A stretch of DNA of 21,028 nucleotides from the NCBI GenBank assembly GCA_963854565.1, contig CAWKZT010000018.1, positions 1 through 21,028 of the forward strand. Direction: 5' to 3'. The position numbers and the translations under genes are program-made. The notes below the pieces were generated by a model. It saw nothing but the letters and a program-made list of their open reading frames with translations. It searched no databases and was not told the origin of the DNA. Position 1 is the stretch's first letter. Each line of letters starts with the position of its first letter. The stretch is from CAWKZT01 sp963854565. Lineage in GTDB: Bacteria > Actinomycetota > Acidimicrobiia > Acidimicrobiales > JAHEJN01. Shown piece after piece: positions 11,778 through 20,004 of the stretch.

Positions 11778-14147
11778 ATGAAAGTTCTTCTTTCCTGGTT
11801 ACAAGAGTTCGCCCCAGAGATCCAAGGCGATCCCGTCGAGTTGGGTGAAACTCTCAGTGCGCTCGGGCTTGCGGTTGAGGAAATGACCATCACCGGCCAA
11901 GGCATCGCCGACATCGTGGTGGCCAAAGTCCTCGAACTGGGTCCGCACCCCGACGCCGACAAGATCCAACTTGTGCAAGTGGATGCGGGCGATGGTCAGC
12001 CTCGCCAGGTCTGCTGCGGGGCGTTCAACATGAGCGTCGGCGATCTCATACCGTTCGCGCCGATTGGCTCCACCATGCCCGATGGCATGGAGATTGCCGA
12101 GCGTAAGATGCGCGGCCAAATGTCGAACGGCATGTGTTGTTCAGCTACCGAACTCGAGCTAGGTGGCGATGCCAGCGGCATCATGATCCTCAACGATCAA
12201 CTTGATGATGCGGCAGTGGGTCAACCTTTGAGCGAAGCCCTGGGCATAGCGCCCGACGTTCTCTGGGACCTCGAAGTAAATGCCAACCGTCCCGACGCAA
12301 TGTCGGTAGCGGGCGTGGCCCGAGACCTCGCTGCTGCCCTGGGTGTGCCATTCACATTTCCCGAACATGCTTCGGTAGCTGAGGGCTCGCCGATCGGCGA
12401 AGTGGCTTCGGTCGAGATTGTCGACCCATCGCTTTGTGGTCGCTTTCTGGCCCGGGTGTTCCACAACGTGAAGGTTGGGCCATCGCCTGCTTGGCTCGCC
12501 AACCGGGTAACGGCGTTGGGCATGCGCTCCATTTCTAACGTGGTCGATATCTCCAACTACGTCATGCTCGAACACGGCCAACCGTGCCATACCTACGATC
12601 TCGACAAAGTCCCCAATGGCGTACTCAAGGCCCGTCGTGGGTACGAGGGCGAGGACATCGTCACGCTCGATGGCGCTACCCGGCAACTCACCACAATCGA
12701 TGGCGTGATCGCAGATGAGTCCGACACGGCCATCGGAATCGCCGGCGTTATGGGTGGCGAATCGACAGAGATTTCTGACGAAACCACCAGTGTCATCCTG
12801 GAGATGGCCTGGTGGGACCCTCCATCAATCTCCCGCACGGTGAAACGCTTGAATCTGCCTTCCGAAGCGTCGATGCGCAACCGCCGCGGCGCGGACTACG
12901 GAGCCGGCATGGATCGGGCCATCGCACGCTTTGCTCAGCTCATGGTGCAGGCGGGTGCCATTGCTGACGTGGGCGAGATCGACGAACGCGGTGTCACGCC
13001 TGATCGCACACCCGTACAAGTGCAGCCGGCACGAGTGAACGCCTTGCTGGGGACGACACTGAGTGGTCTCGATATGGCGCAGCATCTCCAATCAATTGGT
13101 TTCGACGTAGCCGTCGAAGGCGACGAACTTGCCGTGGTGATTCCGACCTGGCGTTGGGATACGACTACGTGGACTGACATAGCCGAAGAAATCGCCCGCA
13201 TGTACGGATACGAGAACATCACTCGCACCGTTCCCAGGGGCGCCCAAACCGGCGGACTCAACGAATACCAGAAGGCCCGCCGCTTAGTAAGGGCTGCTCT
13301 CGTTGGTGCTGGTTGCGACGAAACGCAACCGATGCCATTCTTGGCACCGGGGGATCTTGAACGCTGCGGTCTTCCCGCTGACGGCATCACCTTGTCCAAC
13401 CCCCTCGTCGCCGAGGAATCAGTTTTGCGAACATCGCTGCTGCCGGGCCAACTAAAAGGCATCGCCTATAACCAATCCCATCGCACGGGCGACGTCCGAT
13501 TCTTCGAGATCGGCCACGTCTACAACCCGTCGACCACCGATCAGTTGCTGCCCGATGAGCACGAGGCGCTTGCCGTGGCCATTTCTGGCGCTGAAGCGTC
13601 AACAGGTGTGGAGATTCTGGACGTACTGGCCGATGCCCTGGGGCTGCCTAACGTCGAGCTTCGTGCCAGTGAGATCGCTGGCCTGCATCCCACCCGAAGT
13701 GCCGAGATAGTGGTCGCCGGGGTGGTTCGCGGTGCGGTCGGCGAAGTCGACCCGAGTGTGTTGCAGGCCTATGGCATCGACGGACGTGTGGCATGGCTCC
13801 AACTTGATCTTGAAGGCACGCTAAATGGGCCTATTGGTAAGAAGTCGTACAAGCCGGTCAGCAAGTACCCGTCCAGCGATGTAGATCTTGCGTTCGTAGT
13901 GCCTGATGCCGTTTCGGCGTTGGCCGTTCGCAAGACAATTCATAAAGCCGGTGGCAAGTTGCTGTCTGACCTGAGTTTGTTTGATGTTTACCGCGGTAAG
14001 GGTGTCGATGACAGTTTTCGCAGCCTTACGTTCCACCTTCGCTTCCAGGCCCCGGATCGCACCCTCACCGACGGCGAGGTAGGCGATGCCCGTCAACGCT
14101 GTATCGACGCTGTGGCGAATGCACACAAGGCCCAACTGCGGGCCTAA
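11778..14147 (+). CDS. pheT: Phenylalanyl-tRNA synthetase beta subunit
   Basis: A 789-aa full-length beta subunit. Domain order: EMAP/OB tRNA-binding fold (about 40-150, with LGPHPDADKIQLVQVDAG), B3/B4 editing domain (about 210-385, with GIAGVMGGESTEISDET), B5 (about 405-478, ending PTWRWDTTTWTDIAEEIAR), a class II-like core (about 490-685), and a C-terminal ferredoxin-like anticodon-binding domain (about 695-788, SKYPSSDVDLAFVV and KGKGV-type region). A TAGGG-type weak SD lies 7 nt before ATG 11778. It ends 121 nt before argC. Confidence 0.96.
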   Translation: MKVLLSWLQEFAPEIQGDPVELGETLSALGLAVEEMTITGQGIADIVVAKVLELGPHPDADKIQLVQVDAGDGQPRQVCCGAFNMSVGDLIPFAPIGSTMPDGMEIAERKMRGQMSNGMCCSATELELGGDASGIMILNDQLDDAAVGQPLSEALGIAPDVLWDLEVNANRPDAMSVAGVARDLAAALGVPFTFPEHASVAEGSPIGEVASVEIVDPSLCGRFLARVFHNVKVGPSPAWLANRVTALGMRSISNVVDISNYVMLEHGQPCHTYDLDKVPNGVLKARRGYEGEDIVTLDGATRQLTTIDGVIADESDTAIGIAGVMGGESTEISDETTSVILEMAWWDPPSISRTVKRLNLPSEASMRNRRGADYGAGMDRAIARFAQLMVQAGAIADVGEIDERGVTPDRTPVQVQPARVNALLGTTLSGLDMAQHLQSIGFDVAVEGDELAVVIPTWRWDTTTWTDIAEEIARMYGYENITRTVPRGAQTGGLNEYQKARRLVRAALVGAGCDETQPMPFLAPGDLERCGLPADGITLSNPLVAEESVLRTSLLPGQLKGIAYNQSHRTGDVRFFEIGHVYNPSTTDQLLPDEHEALAVAISGAEASTGVEILDVLADALGLPNVELRASEIAGLHPTRSAEIVVAGVVRGAVGEVDPSVLQAYGIDGRVAWLQLDLEGTLNGPIGKKSYKPVSKYPSSDVDLAFVVPDAVSALAVRKTIHKAGGKLLSDLSLFDVYRGKGVDDSFRSLTFHLRFQAPDRTLTDGEVGDARQRCIDAVANAHKAQLRA

Positions 14148-14233
14148 CCGCCAAGACACCGCGGCACCGCTTGCTTTCGTCCGAAGAGCTCTGTCGGATA
14201 ATTCTGCCTGGGGGAGAACATTCAGGGAGATGC
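14148..14233. other. pheT-argC gap, upstream part
   Basis: A non-coding gap after pheT. I see no convincing intrinsic terminator and no ORF. A GATAAT-like hexamer (around 14197) lacks a properly spaced -35. The regulatory signals lie further right, next to argC. Confidence 0.4.
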
Positions 14234-14262
14234 TTGCATGATTATGCAGAACTCTGTATGCT
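14234..14262 (+). promoter_or_regulatory. argC promoter: TTGCAT-17 nt-TATGCT, leaderless
   Basis: A -35 TTGCAT (14234-14239) and -10 TATGCT (14257-14262) are separated by 17 nt. The -10 ends exactly 6 nt before the argC ATG (14269), predicting initiation at the ATG. Both elements fall inside the two ARG boxes, so ArgR binding would block RNA polymerase. No SD precedes argC. Confidence 0.65.
14235..14248. promoter_or_regulatory. ARG box 1 (ArgR operator)
   Basis: TGCATGATTATGCA is a perfect palindrome in its 5-base arms (TGCAT/ATGCA) and fits the TGnATnnnnATnCA ArgR operator pattern. It overlaps the -35 element of argC. The cognate repressor argR is the sixth gene of the operon. Confidence 0.8.
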
Positions 14263-14268
14263 TTTACA
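14255..14268. promoter_or_regulatory. ARG box 2 (ArgR operator)
   Basis: TGTATGCTTTTACA matches the ArgR operator pattern with one mismatch. Its centre is 20 bp from that of box 1, two helical turns, as expected for a hexameric ArgR binding side by side boxes. It covers the -10 and abuts the argC ATG. Confidence 0.7.
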
Positions 14269-15300
14269 ATGAAGATTGGAATTGTTGGTGCTTCGGGGTT
14301 TACCGGGGCTGAACTTATGCGACTGTGCGCTGGTCATCCGGAACTCGATGTAGCCGTCGCGACGGGTACATCGCAGGCCGGGGAATCGGTCGCGCAATTG
14401 TACCCCAGCCTGGCGGCGGCTTACGGGGATCGAACCTATGATTCCTACTCTGTCGACGCTGTGGACGGCCTCGATTTGGTCTTCGTTGGACTCCCGCATG
14501 GGATTAGCCAAAGTGTGATTCCCGAAATGCGGGGAAGAGTTGGTCATATCGTCGACCTGGGCTCGGATTTCCGGTTGCATGACAAGGACCTGTATCCCGA
14601 GTGGTACGGCGACGAACACACCTGCCCCGAGCTACTCGATGATTTCGTCTACGGACTTCCCGAACTCTTCCGCGAGCAAATCGTTGGTGCCGAACTCATT
14701 GCTGCTACCGGATGCAATGCTGCGTCGGCAGTGTTTGCTCTTGCACCGATGCTCGACGCTGAGCTCGTGCAACCCGACGGCATCGTCGTCAATCTCGTTA
14801 CTGGCGTCAGTGGCGCGGGTCGGCCACCGAAACCCCACACCACGTTCTGTGCGGTCGACGAGGACGTGACCCCCTACGGTTTGCTCACCCACCGGCACAC
14901 ACCCGAGATCGAACAAGCACTCCACGACAGCACCGGACAGGACGTATCCGTGCTCTTTCAGCCTCACCTTGCGCCTATGAATCGGGGCATTATTGCCACC
15001 TGCTACAGCCGCCCATCCAAACCCTGCACTACGGCCGAAGCTATGGATGCACTGCATAGCTTCTATGCCGACGAACCCTTTATGGTCGTCAGCGATCGGC
15101 CTCCGTCAACGAAGGCCACGCTGGGCAGTAACACGGTGCATCTCACCGCACGGGTCGATCCTCGGACCGGCCTAGTCATGACTATGGCCTCGCTCGACAA
15201 CCTCATGAAGGGTGCTTCAGGGATGGCCGTACAGAACGCTAACTTGGCATTGGGCCTGCCGGAGACCATGGGTCTTCCAATTGTCGGGGTGTACCCATAA
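14269..15300 (+). CDS. argC: N-acetyl-gamma-glutamyl-phosphate reductase
   Basis: A 343-aa NADPH-dependent reductase, third step of arginine synthesis. The N-terminal Rossmann domain has GIVGASGFTGAELMRL (4-19), and LGSDFRLHD is typical. The catalytic Cys149 lies in AATGCNAAS, not the usual PGCYPT, an active-site loop variant. The HRHTPEIEQ segment (208-216) carries the conserved histidine, and KGASGMAVQN (314-323) closes the cofactor site. Length is normal for type 1 ArgC. ATG 14269 is fixed by the N-terminal glycine loop and the adjoining promoter. The stop overlaps argJ by 1 nt. Confidence 0.95.
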   Translation: MKIGIVGASGFTGAELMRLCAGHPELDVAVATGTSQAGESVAQLYPSLAAAYGDRTYDSYSVDAVDGLDLVFVGLPHGISQSVIPEMRGRVGHIVDLGSDFRLHDKDLYPEWYGDEHTCPELLDDFVYGLPELFREQIVGAELIAATGCNAASAVFALAPMLDAELVQPDGIVVNLVTGVSGAGRPPKPHTTFCAVDEDVTPYGLLTHRHTPEIEQALHDSTGQDVSVLFQPHLAPMNRGIIATCYSRPSKPCTTAEAMDALHSFYADEPFMVVSDRPPSTKATLGSNTVHLTARVDPRTGLVMTMASLDNLMKGASGMAVQNANLALGLPETMGLPIVGVYP

Positions 15301-16526
15301 TGACCCTTTCCCCGCTCGCTCCTGCCTCTTTCCCTGCCCTGCCATCCGTGGCTGGCGTCGACCTCGCCACTCTGGCCGCGGGGTTGCGCTACAAGAACCG
15401 GGCCGACCTTATGCTCGCTCACGTGGCCCCTGGCTCCACAGTGGCCGGCGTATTCACCCAATCGTTGTGCCCGTCGGCGCCGGTTGACTGGTGCCGCAAG
15501 ATCCTCCCCCAGGGCACCGGCAGTGCCATTGTGTGCAATTCTGGCAACGCCAATGCCTTCACGGGAGTCGCCGGCGAGACCGCCGCCGAGTTGACGGCCA
15601 CCACTTTGGCCAACCACCTCCAGGTGCCCGCTGAACAGGTCTTTCTGGCCTCCACAGGGGTAATCGGCGAAGCCCTTGTCATGGAGCCAATCATGGCTGC
15701 GCTGGGCGACCTGGTCGCCGGCCTATCTCCGTCCGACGCCGGAGGATGGGAAGCAGCAGCGAACGCTATTGGAACCACCGACACATTTGCCAAAGGGGCA
15801 GCCGCGTCAGTGACCGGCGGCGGCGTCATCGTCGGCATCGCCAAAGGCAGCGGCATGATCGCTCCCGACATGGCCACCATGCTCGGATTTGTATTCACCG
15901 ACATGGCCGTATCGGCGCCCGTGCTGCAAAGGGCGTTAGCCACCGCTACCGAGTTCAGCTTTAACCGGATTACCGTCGACTCCGACACATCCACCAGCGA
16001 CACCGTGCTGTTGTTTGCGACCGGCCAGGCGGAAGGCGCCGTTCTCGACTCAACCGAAGGCGACGCCTATGACACCTTCGTCAAATCGCTTACCGTCGTA
16101 CTTACCGACCTGTCCCATCAAATTGTTCGCGACGGCGAGGGCGCCACCAAGTTTGTAACTGTCCAGGTCACCGGGGCCGAGACCGACAATGCCGCCAAGG
16201 TGATTGCGCTGTCCATCGCCAACTCGCCCCTCGTCAAGACCGCCCTCGCGGCCGAAGACGCCAACTGGGGCCGCATTGTGATGGCCGTTGGCAAAGCAGG
16301 GGAGCGAGCCGATCGCGACAATCTCACTATCCATATCGGTGACGAACTGGTCGCCGAACACGGTGTACAAGCACCTACGTACAGCGAAGATCGCGCCACA
16401 GAACACCTCCGCGGTGATGAAGTGCTGCTGCACACGGACGTCGGTATCGGTACCGGCGAGGCCAAAGTCTTCACCTGTGATCTCACCCACGGCTACATCG
16501 ACATCAACGCGGGGTACCGCTCATGA
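15300..16526 (+). CDS. argJ: Glutamate N-acetyltransferase/amino-acid acetyltransferase (ornithine acetyltransferase)
   Basis: A 408-aa ArgJ that moves the acetyl group from N-acetylornithine to glutamate, giving the cyclic arginine pathway. It is made as a proenzyme that cleaves itself before a threonine; the site is KGSGMIAPDMATMLGF, with nucleophile Thr193. VFTQSLCPSAPVDWC and GNANAFTG are typical of the alpha subunit; EDANWGRIVMAVGKAG is typical of the beta subunit. The start overlaps the argC stop (TAATG), and the end overlaps argB (ATGA). Whether it also uses acetyl-CoA cannot be told; no argA is in the window. Confidence 0.95.
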   Translation: MTLSPLAPASFPALPSVAGVDLATLAAGLRYKNRADLMLAHVAPGSTVAGVFTQSLCPSAPVDWCRKILPQGTGSAIVCNSGNANAFTGVAGETAAELTATTLANHLQVPAEQVFLASTGVIGEALVMEPIMAALGDLVAGLSPSDAGGWEAAANAIGTTDTFAKGAAASVTGGGVIVGIAKGSGMIAPDMATMLGFVFTDMAVSAPVLQRALATATEFSFNRITVDSDTSTSDTVLLFATGQAEGAVLDSTEGDAYDTFVKSLTVVLTDLSHQIVRDGEGATKFVTVQVTGAETDNAAKVIALSIANSPLVKTALAAEDANWGRIVMAVGKAGERADRDNLTIHIGDELVAEHGVQAPTYSEDRATEHLRGDEVLLHTDVGIGTGEAKVFTCDLTHGYIDINAGYRS

Positions 16527-17422
16527 CTAACACAACCACTGACCGCGGTTTCGAACCGATTCGGCGGGCCAACGCGCTCATCGAAGCGTTGCCGTATATC
16601 CAACAGTTCCGCGGGGCGATCGTGGTCATCAAATTTGGCGGCAACGCCATGATTGACCCCTCGCTATCCGCCACCTTTGCCGAAGACATCGTCTTGTTGC
16701 GCTCGGTCGGAATGAAGCCCGTCGTGGTACATGGCGGTGGGCCACAGATTGGCGAATTGCTCGCCAAGTTGGGCAAAGAGACAGCCTTCGTTGACGGACT
16801 CAGGGTCACTGACGCCGAAACGCTCGATGTGGCTCGAATGGTGTTGGTAGGCAAGGTGGGCCGCGACATCGTCGGCGCCATCAACGTGCACGGTGCGCTC
16901 GCTGTGGGGCTTTCTGGCGAAGACGGCGGTCTGATACGGGCCCGACAAATCAGTGACGACCTCGGCTTCGTCGGTGAGGTCGTTTCTGTCGATCCGAGCA
17001 TCATCACTCGACTACTTGCCGAGGACATGATTCCGGTCATATCCACAATTGGTTCCGACAGCAGTGGGCAGGCTTACAACATCAACGCTGACACGGTTGC
17101 GGGCGCCATAGCGGGCGAACTTAAAGCCGAAAAGATCATTTATCTGTCGGATGTACCGGGCCTACTTACCGACGTAACGGATCCGGCGTCGATTGTGGCT
17201 CGCACCTCCGTCAGCGAACTTCAAGTCCTTATCGACGACGGCACCATTGCTGGCGGCATGATTCCCAAGGTCGGCGCCGCAGTTGATGCGGTGCGAGCAG
17301 GCGTTACTCGGGCGCACTTTCTTGACGGACGAATCCCCCATGTCTTGTTGTTAGAACTATTCACCGAAGCTGGCATCGGCACCATGATCACCGCTGACGG
17401 CGCCCTCGAAGGAGTCAAGTAA
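16523..17422 (+). CDS. argB: N-acetylglutamate kinase, probably arginine-inhibited
   Basis: A 299-aa amino-acid kinase that phosphorylates N-acetylglutamate. VIKFGGNAM (35-43, Lys37) and VVHGGGPQIGELL (68-80) bind the phosphates, YNINADTVAGAIAGEL (185-200) binds the substrate, and IIYLSDVPGLL (205-215) the nucleotide. About 30 residues precede the first strand (IEALPYIQQFRG region), corresponding to the N-terminal helix found in arginine-sensitive hexameric kinases and absent from the 258-aa E. coli enzyme. Feedback inhibition fits the ArgJ cycle, where ArgB is the control step. The ends overlap argJ by 4 nt and argD by 1 nt. Confidence 0.95.
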   Translation: MTNTTTDRGFEPIRRANALIEALPYIQQFRGAIVVIKFGGNAMIDPSLSATFAEDIVLLRSVGMKPVVVHGGGPQIGELLAKLGKETAFVDGLRVTDAETLDVARMVLVGKVGRDIVGAINVHGALAVGLSGEDGGLIRARQISDDLGFVGEVVSVDPSIITRLLAEDMIPVISTIGSDSSGQAYNINADTVAGAIAGELKAEKIIYLSDVPGLLTDVTDPASIVARTSVSELQVLIDDGTIAGGMIPKVGAAVDAVRAGVTRAHFLDGRIPHVLLLELFTEAGIGTMITADGALEGVK

Positions 17423-18597
17423 TGGCCACCCAACCGCAGATTCTCGATGCCTTGTTGGATGACCCAACAATGCCCAACTATGGCGCTCCGTCCATCATGT
17501 TTGTGCGCGGCAAGGGCACCGAACTTTGGGACACCAACGAGAAGCGGTACCTCGACTTCGTCGGCGGTCTCGCCGTGCAGGCGCTGGGCCACGCCAACCC
17601 AGAGGTGGCTCAGGCCATGGCTGAACAAGCAGTCAAGCTCGTTCAGGTGTCCAACCTTTGGGCCACCGAACATGCGGCACCCGTCGCCCGCGAAATCGAT
17701 CGTCATCTCGGCGGCGGCGGCCAAGTGTTCTTCTGCAACTCGGGGGCCGAGGCCAACGAATTTGCATTCAAACTCGCTCGCAAATGGGCTGGTTACGGTC
17801 GCTACGGGGTCATCACGACGTTCGGTTCATTTCACGGGCGCACCCTTGCTGCCCTCGCCGCGTGTGGGCAACCCAACAAACACGAGCCGTTCGCACCTAT
17901 GCCAGAAGGTTTTCGCCATGTGGCCCGCGACGACGTAGCTGCGCTGGAGAGTGCAATCGATCCCACCACCGCAGCAATTCATCTTGAACCCGTCCAGGGC
18001 GAAGGCGGTGTGTGGCCCGCCAGTCAAGAGTTCATGACTGCGGCGCGCAACCTCGCTGATGAACGTCAAATGCTCATGATGGTCGACGAGGTACAAAGCG
18101 GCCTGTGCCGTACCGGCAAATGGTTTGCTCACCAGCATTACGACGTACAACCCGACGTTGTATGCCTGGCCAAGGCCCTCGGTAATGGGTTTCCCATCGC
18201 AGCGGTCTGGGCCAAGCGTTCCGTCGCCGAAAGCCTGGATCCAGGCGACCATGGCAGCACCTATGGTGGCAACCCGCTCGCTACCGCGGTCGCCCGCAAG
18301 GTGCTCGAGATCATGGACCGCGACAACATGGCCGGTCGGGCTGCCGCGCTTGGTGTCACCATGACTGCAGCGTTTTCCGAACTGCCACGCGTCGTCGATA
18401 TCCGGGGTATGGGGGCAATGTTGGCCGTCGAATTCGATGGCGAGATCGCCAAAGATGTCGCGAGCCGTGCGGCCGACGCTGGTCTGCTCGTCAATCCGAT
18501 TACCCCAACCGCGCTACGGCTCACCCCGCCCCTTACAACCAGCGATGCTGAAGTCGAAGAAGCGGTAGCAATTCTACGAGGAGTCCTGAGCTCATGA
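17422..18597 (+). CDS. argD: Acetylornithine aminotransferase
   Basis: A 391-aa PLP-dependent class III aminotransferase making N-acetylornithine from the semialdehyde and glutamate. CNSGAEANEFAFKLAR (105-120) and FGSFHGRTLA line the cofactor pocket. Asp222 in MVDEVQSGLCRTGK contacts the PLP ring, and Lys251 in CLAKALGNGFPIAA is the Schiff-base lysine. GSTYGGNPLA (278-287) is typical. Length is normal. It overlaps argB by 1 nt (TAATG) and argF by 4 nt (ATGA). Confidence 0.95.
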   Translation: MATQPQILDALLDDPTMPNYGAPSIMFVRGKGTELWDTNEKRYLDFVGGLAVQALGHANPEVAQAMAEQAVKLVQVSNLWATEHAAPVAREIDRHLGGGGQVFFCNSGAEANEFAFKLARKWAGYGRYGVITTFGSFHGRTLAALAACGQPNKHEPFAPMPEGFRHVARDDVAALESAIDPTTAAIHLEPVQGEGGVWPASQEFMTAARNLADERQMLMMVDEVQSGLCRTGKWFAHQHYDVQPDVVCLAKALGNGFPIAAVWAKRSVAESLDPGDHGSTYGGNPLATAVARKVLEIMDRDNMAGRAAALGVTMTAAFSELPRVVDIRGMGAMLAVEFDGEIAKDVASRAADAGLLVNPITPTALRLTPPLTTSDAEVEEAVAILRGVLSS

Positions 18598-19487
18598 CCC
18601 GCCATCTACTTGAGGTCGATGATCTTACGCCGAGCGAACTTGCCGATGTGCTCCACAAAGCGGCCGACCCCAACCCGGCCCAAATTCTGGCCGGCGAAGG
18701 CGTGGCGCTACTTTTTGAAAAGCCTTCGCTACGTACCCGCAACTCGATGGAAATGGCTGTGGTGCAACTTGGTGGGCACCCCATCACCATTAGTCCCGAC
18801 GAGGTTGGACTCGACGAGCGCGAGAGCGCCGAAGACATTGCACGAGTGCTCAGCGGCTACCACGCCATCTTGGCGGCTCGAGTGTTTGAGCATCACAAGG
18901 TCGAACGCATGGCCCGAGTTTCGTCGGTGCCCGTCGTCAACATGTTGTCCGATGATGCGCACCCGTTGCAGGCTCTGGCTGACTTGTTGACCATTAAGCA
19001 GACGTTCGGCGAATTTGAAGGACACACCGTGGCCTATGTCGGTGATGCCAACAATGTGGCTCGTTCGCTAGGAATCGCCTGCGGAATGGTCGGGCTGAAA
19101 TTTCAAATTGCTTGTCCAGCCGGGTATCACTTCAGTGAGGGCGACCTCGATCGCATTCGTAGTTCTGGCATAGACCCACTGGTAACTGTTACTCCCGCGG
19201 AAGCGGTGTCGGGTGCCGATGTGGTCTACACCGACGTGTGGACGTCAATGGGACACGAAGAAGAACGTCAGCAACGTCTAGATGCATTCGCCGAGTTCAC
19301 CATTGACGAGCACTTGTTGTCCCAAACCAACGAGGGTGGCATCTTGATGCACTGCCTCCCGGCTCACCCGGGCGAAGAAGTCACTCGCGATGTGCTCGAT
19401 GGTTCGGCTAGTCGGGTTTGGGCGCAGGCCACCAATCGCATGCACTCGGCTCGTGGTTTGCTGTGGTGGCTTAAGGAAAACAGCTAA
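18594..19487 (+). CDS. argF: Ornithine carbamoyltransferase
   Basis: A 297-aa transcarbamoylase producing citrulline. The carbamoyl-phosphate loop is FEKPSLRTR (41-49), with Leu where most enzymes have Thr or Gly. HPLQALADLLT (123-133) is intact. Ornithine-site motifs DVWTSMG (214-220) and HCLPAHPGEEV (253-263) identify an ornithine, not N-acetylornithine, carbamoyltransferase. This agrees with ArgJ supplying free ornithine. It is somewhat shorter at the N-terminus than the roughly 310-335 aa of many homologues. The stop overlaps the argR ATG by 1 nt. Confidence 0.94.
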   Translation: MTRHLLEVDDLTPSELADVLHKAADPNPAQILAGEGVALLFEKPSLRTRNSMEMAVVQLGGHPITISPDEVGLDERESAEDIARVLSGYHAILAARVFEHHKVERMARVSSVPVVNMLSDDAHPLQALADLLTIKQTFGEFEGHTVAYVGDANNVARSLGIACGMVGLKFQIACPAGYHFSEGDLDRIRSSGIDPLVTVTPAEAVSGADVVYTDVWTSMGHEEERQQRLDAFAEFTIDEHLLSQTNEGGILMHCLPAHPGEEVTRDVLDGSASRVWAQATNRMHSARGLLWWLKENS

Positions 19488-19957
19488 TGGGACGACGCCT
19501 AGGTAAGAACCAACGCCAACATCGCATCGGACAGCTACTGGCTGATAATGCGGTCACTAGCCAAACGCAATTGGTCGACCTGCTCGATTCCGAGGGCATC
19601 GAATCTACCCAAGCCACGGTGTCGCGAGACCTCGAAGAAATGGGCGCTATCAAGGTGCGCATTCCCGGGGGCGACACGGTTTACGGTGTCCCAGAGGATC
19701 CGAACGAGCATCATGTTCCGAGTGACATCCTCCGCCGGGTGCTGGGCGATTGGGTGGTTGAAGTCAATCGATCTGGCGACCTGCTCGTTGTACGCACACC
19801 CCCTGGATCAGCCCACGTTGTGGCCTCAGCGATAGACCGAACCGGCCTTGAAGACCTAGTGGGAACTGTGGCGGGGGACGACACACTGATTCTAGTTATC
19901 GCCCAAGGCCGCGGTGCCGCAGCCCAAACCAATCTTTGCGAACTCGCTGGCCTCTGA
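19487..19957 (+). CDS. argR: Arginine repressor
   Basis: A 156-aa ArgR. The N-terminal winged helix-turn-helix (about 8-66) contains TQATVSRDLEEMGAIKVR (41-58), whose SR pair contacts the operator. The C-terminal domain (about 85-156) forms the hexamer and binds arginine through GTVAGDDT (126-133). It is predicted to bind the tandem ARG boxes at argC when arginine is plentiful, shutting down its own operon. The start overlaps the argF stop. A 47-nt gap follows before argG; I see no ARG box, strong SD or terminator in it. Confidence 0.96.
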   Translation: MGRRLGKNQRQHRIGQLLADNAVTSQTQLVDLLDSEGIESTQATVSRDLEEMGAIKVRIPGGDTVYGVPEDPNEHHVPSDILRRVLGDWVVEVNRSGDLLVVRTPPGSAHVVASAIDRTGLEDLVGTVAGDDTLILVIAQGRGAAAQTNLCELAGL

Positions 19958-20004
19958 GTCGCGGCGCAGTCAACAATTTCTCCTAACCAAGAACGAATGA
20001 ACTT

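Noticed and set aside
14160..14202. Second argC promoter with GATAAT as -10
   Set aside because: TTGCTT lies 20 nt upstream, too far, and the 17-nt position has a poor match; the ARG-box promoter is much better.
15419..16003. A 194-aa minus-strand ORF inside argJ
   Set aside because: It is antisense to conserved argJ sequence including the autocleavage site, with biased composition and no SD or -10 at its start.
19958..20004. An ARG box or separate promoter before argG
   Set aside because: No TGnAT...ATnCA palindrome and no TANNNT at the leaderless position; argG is most simply read from the operon.
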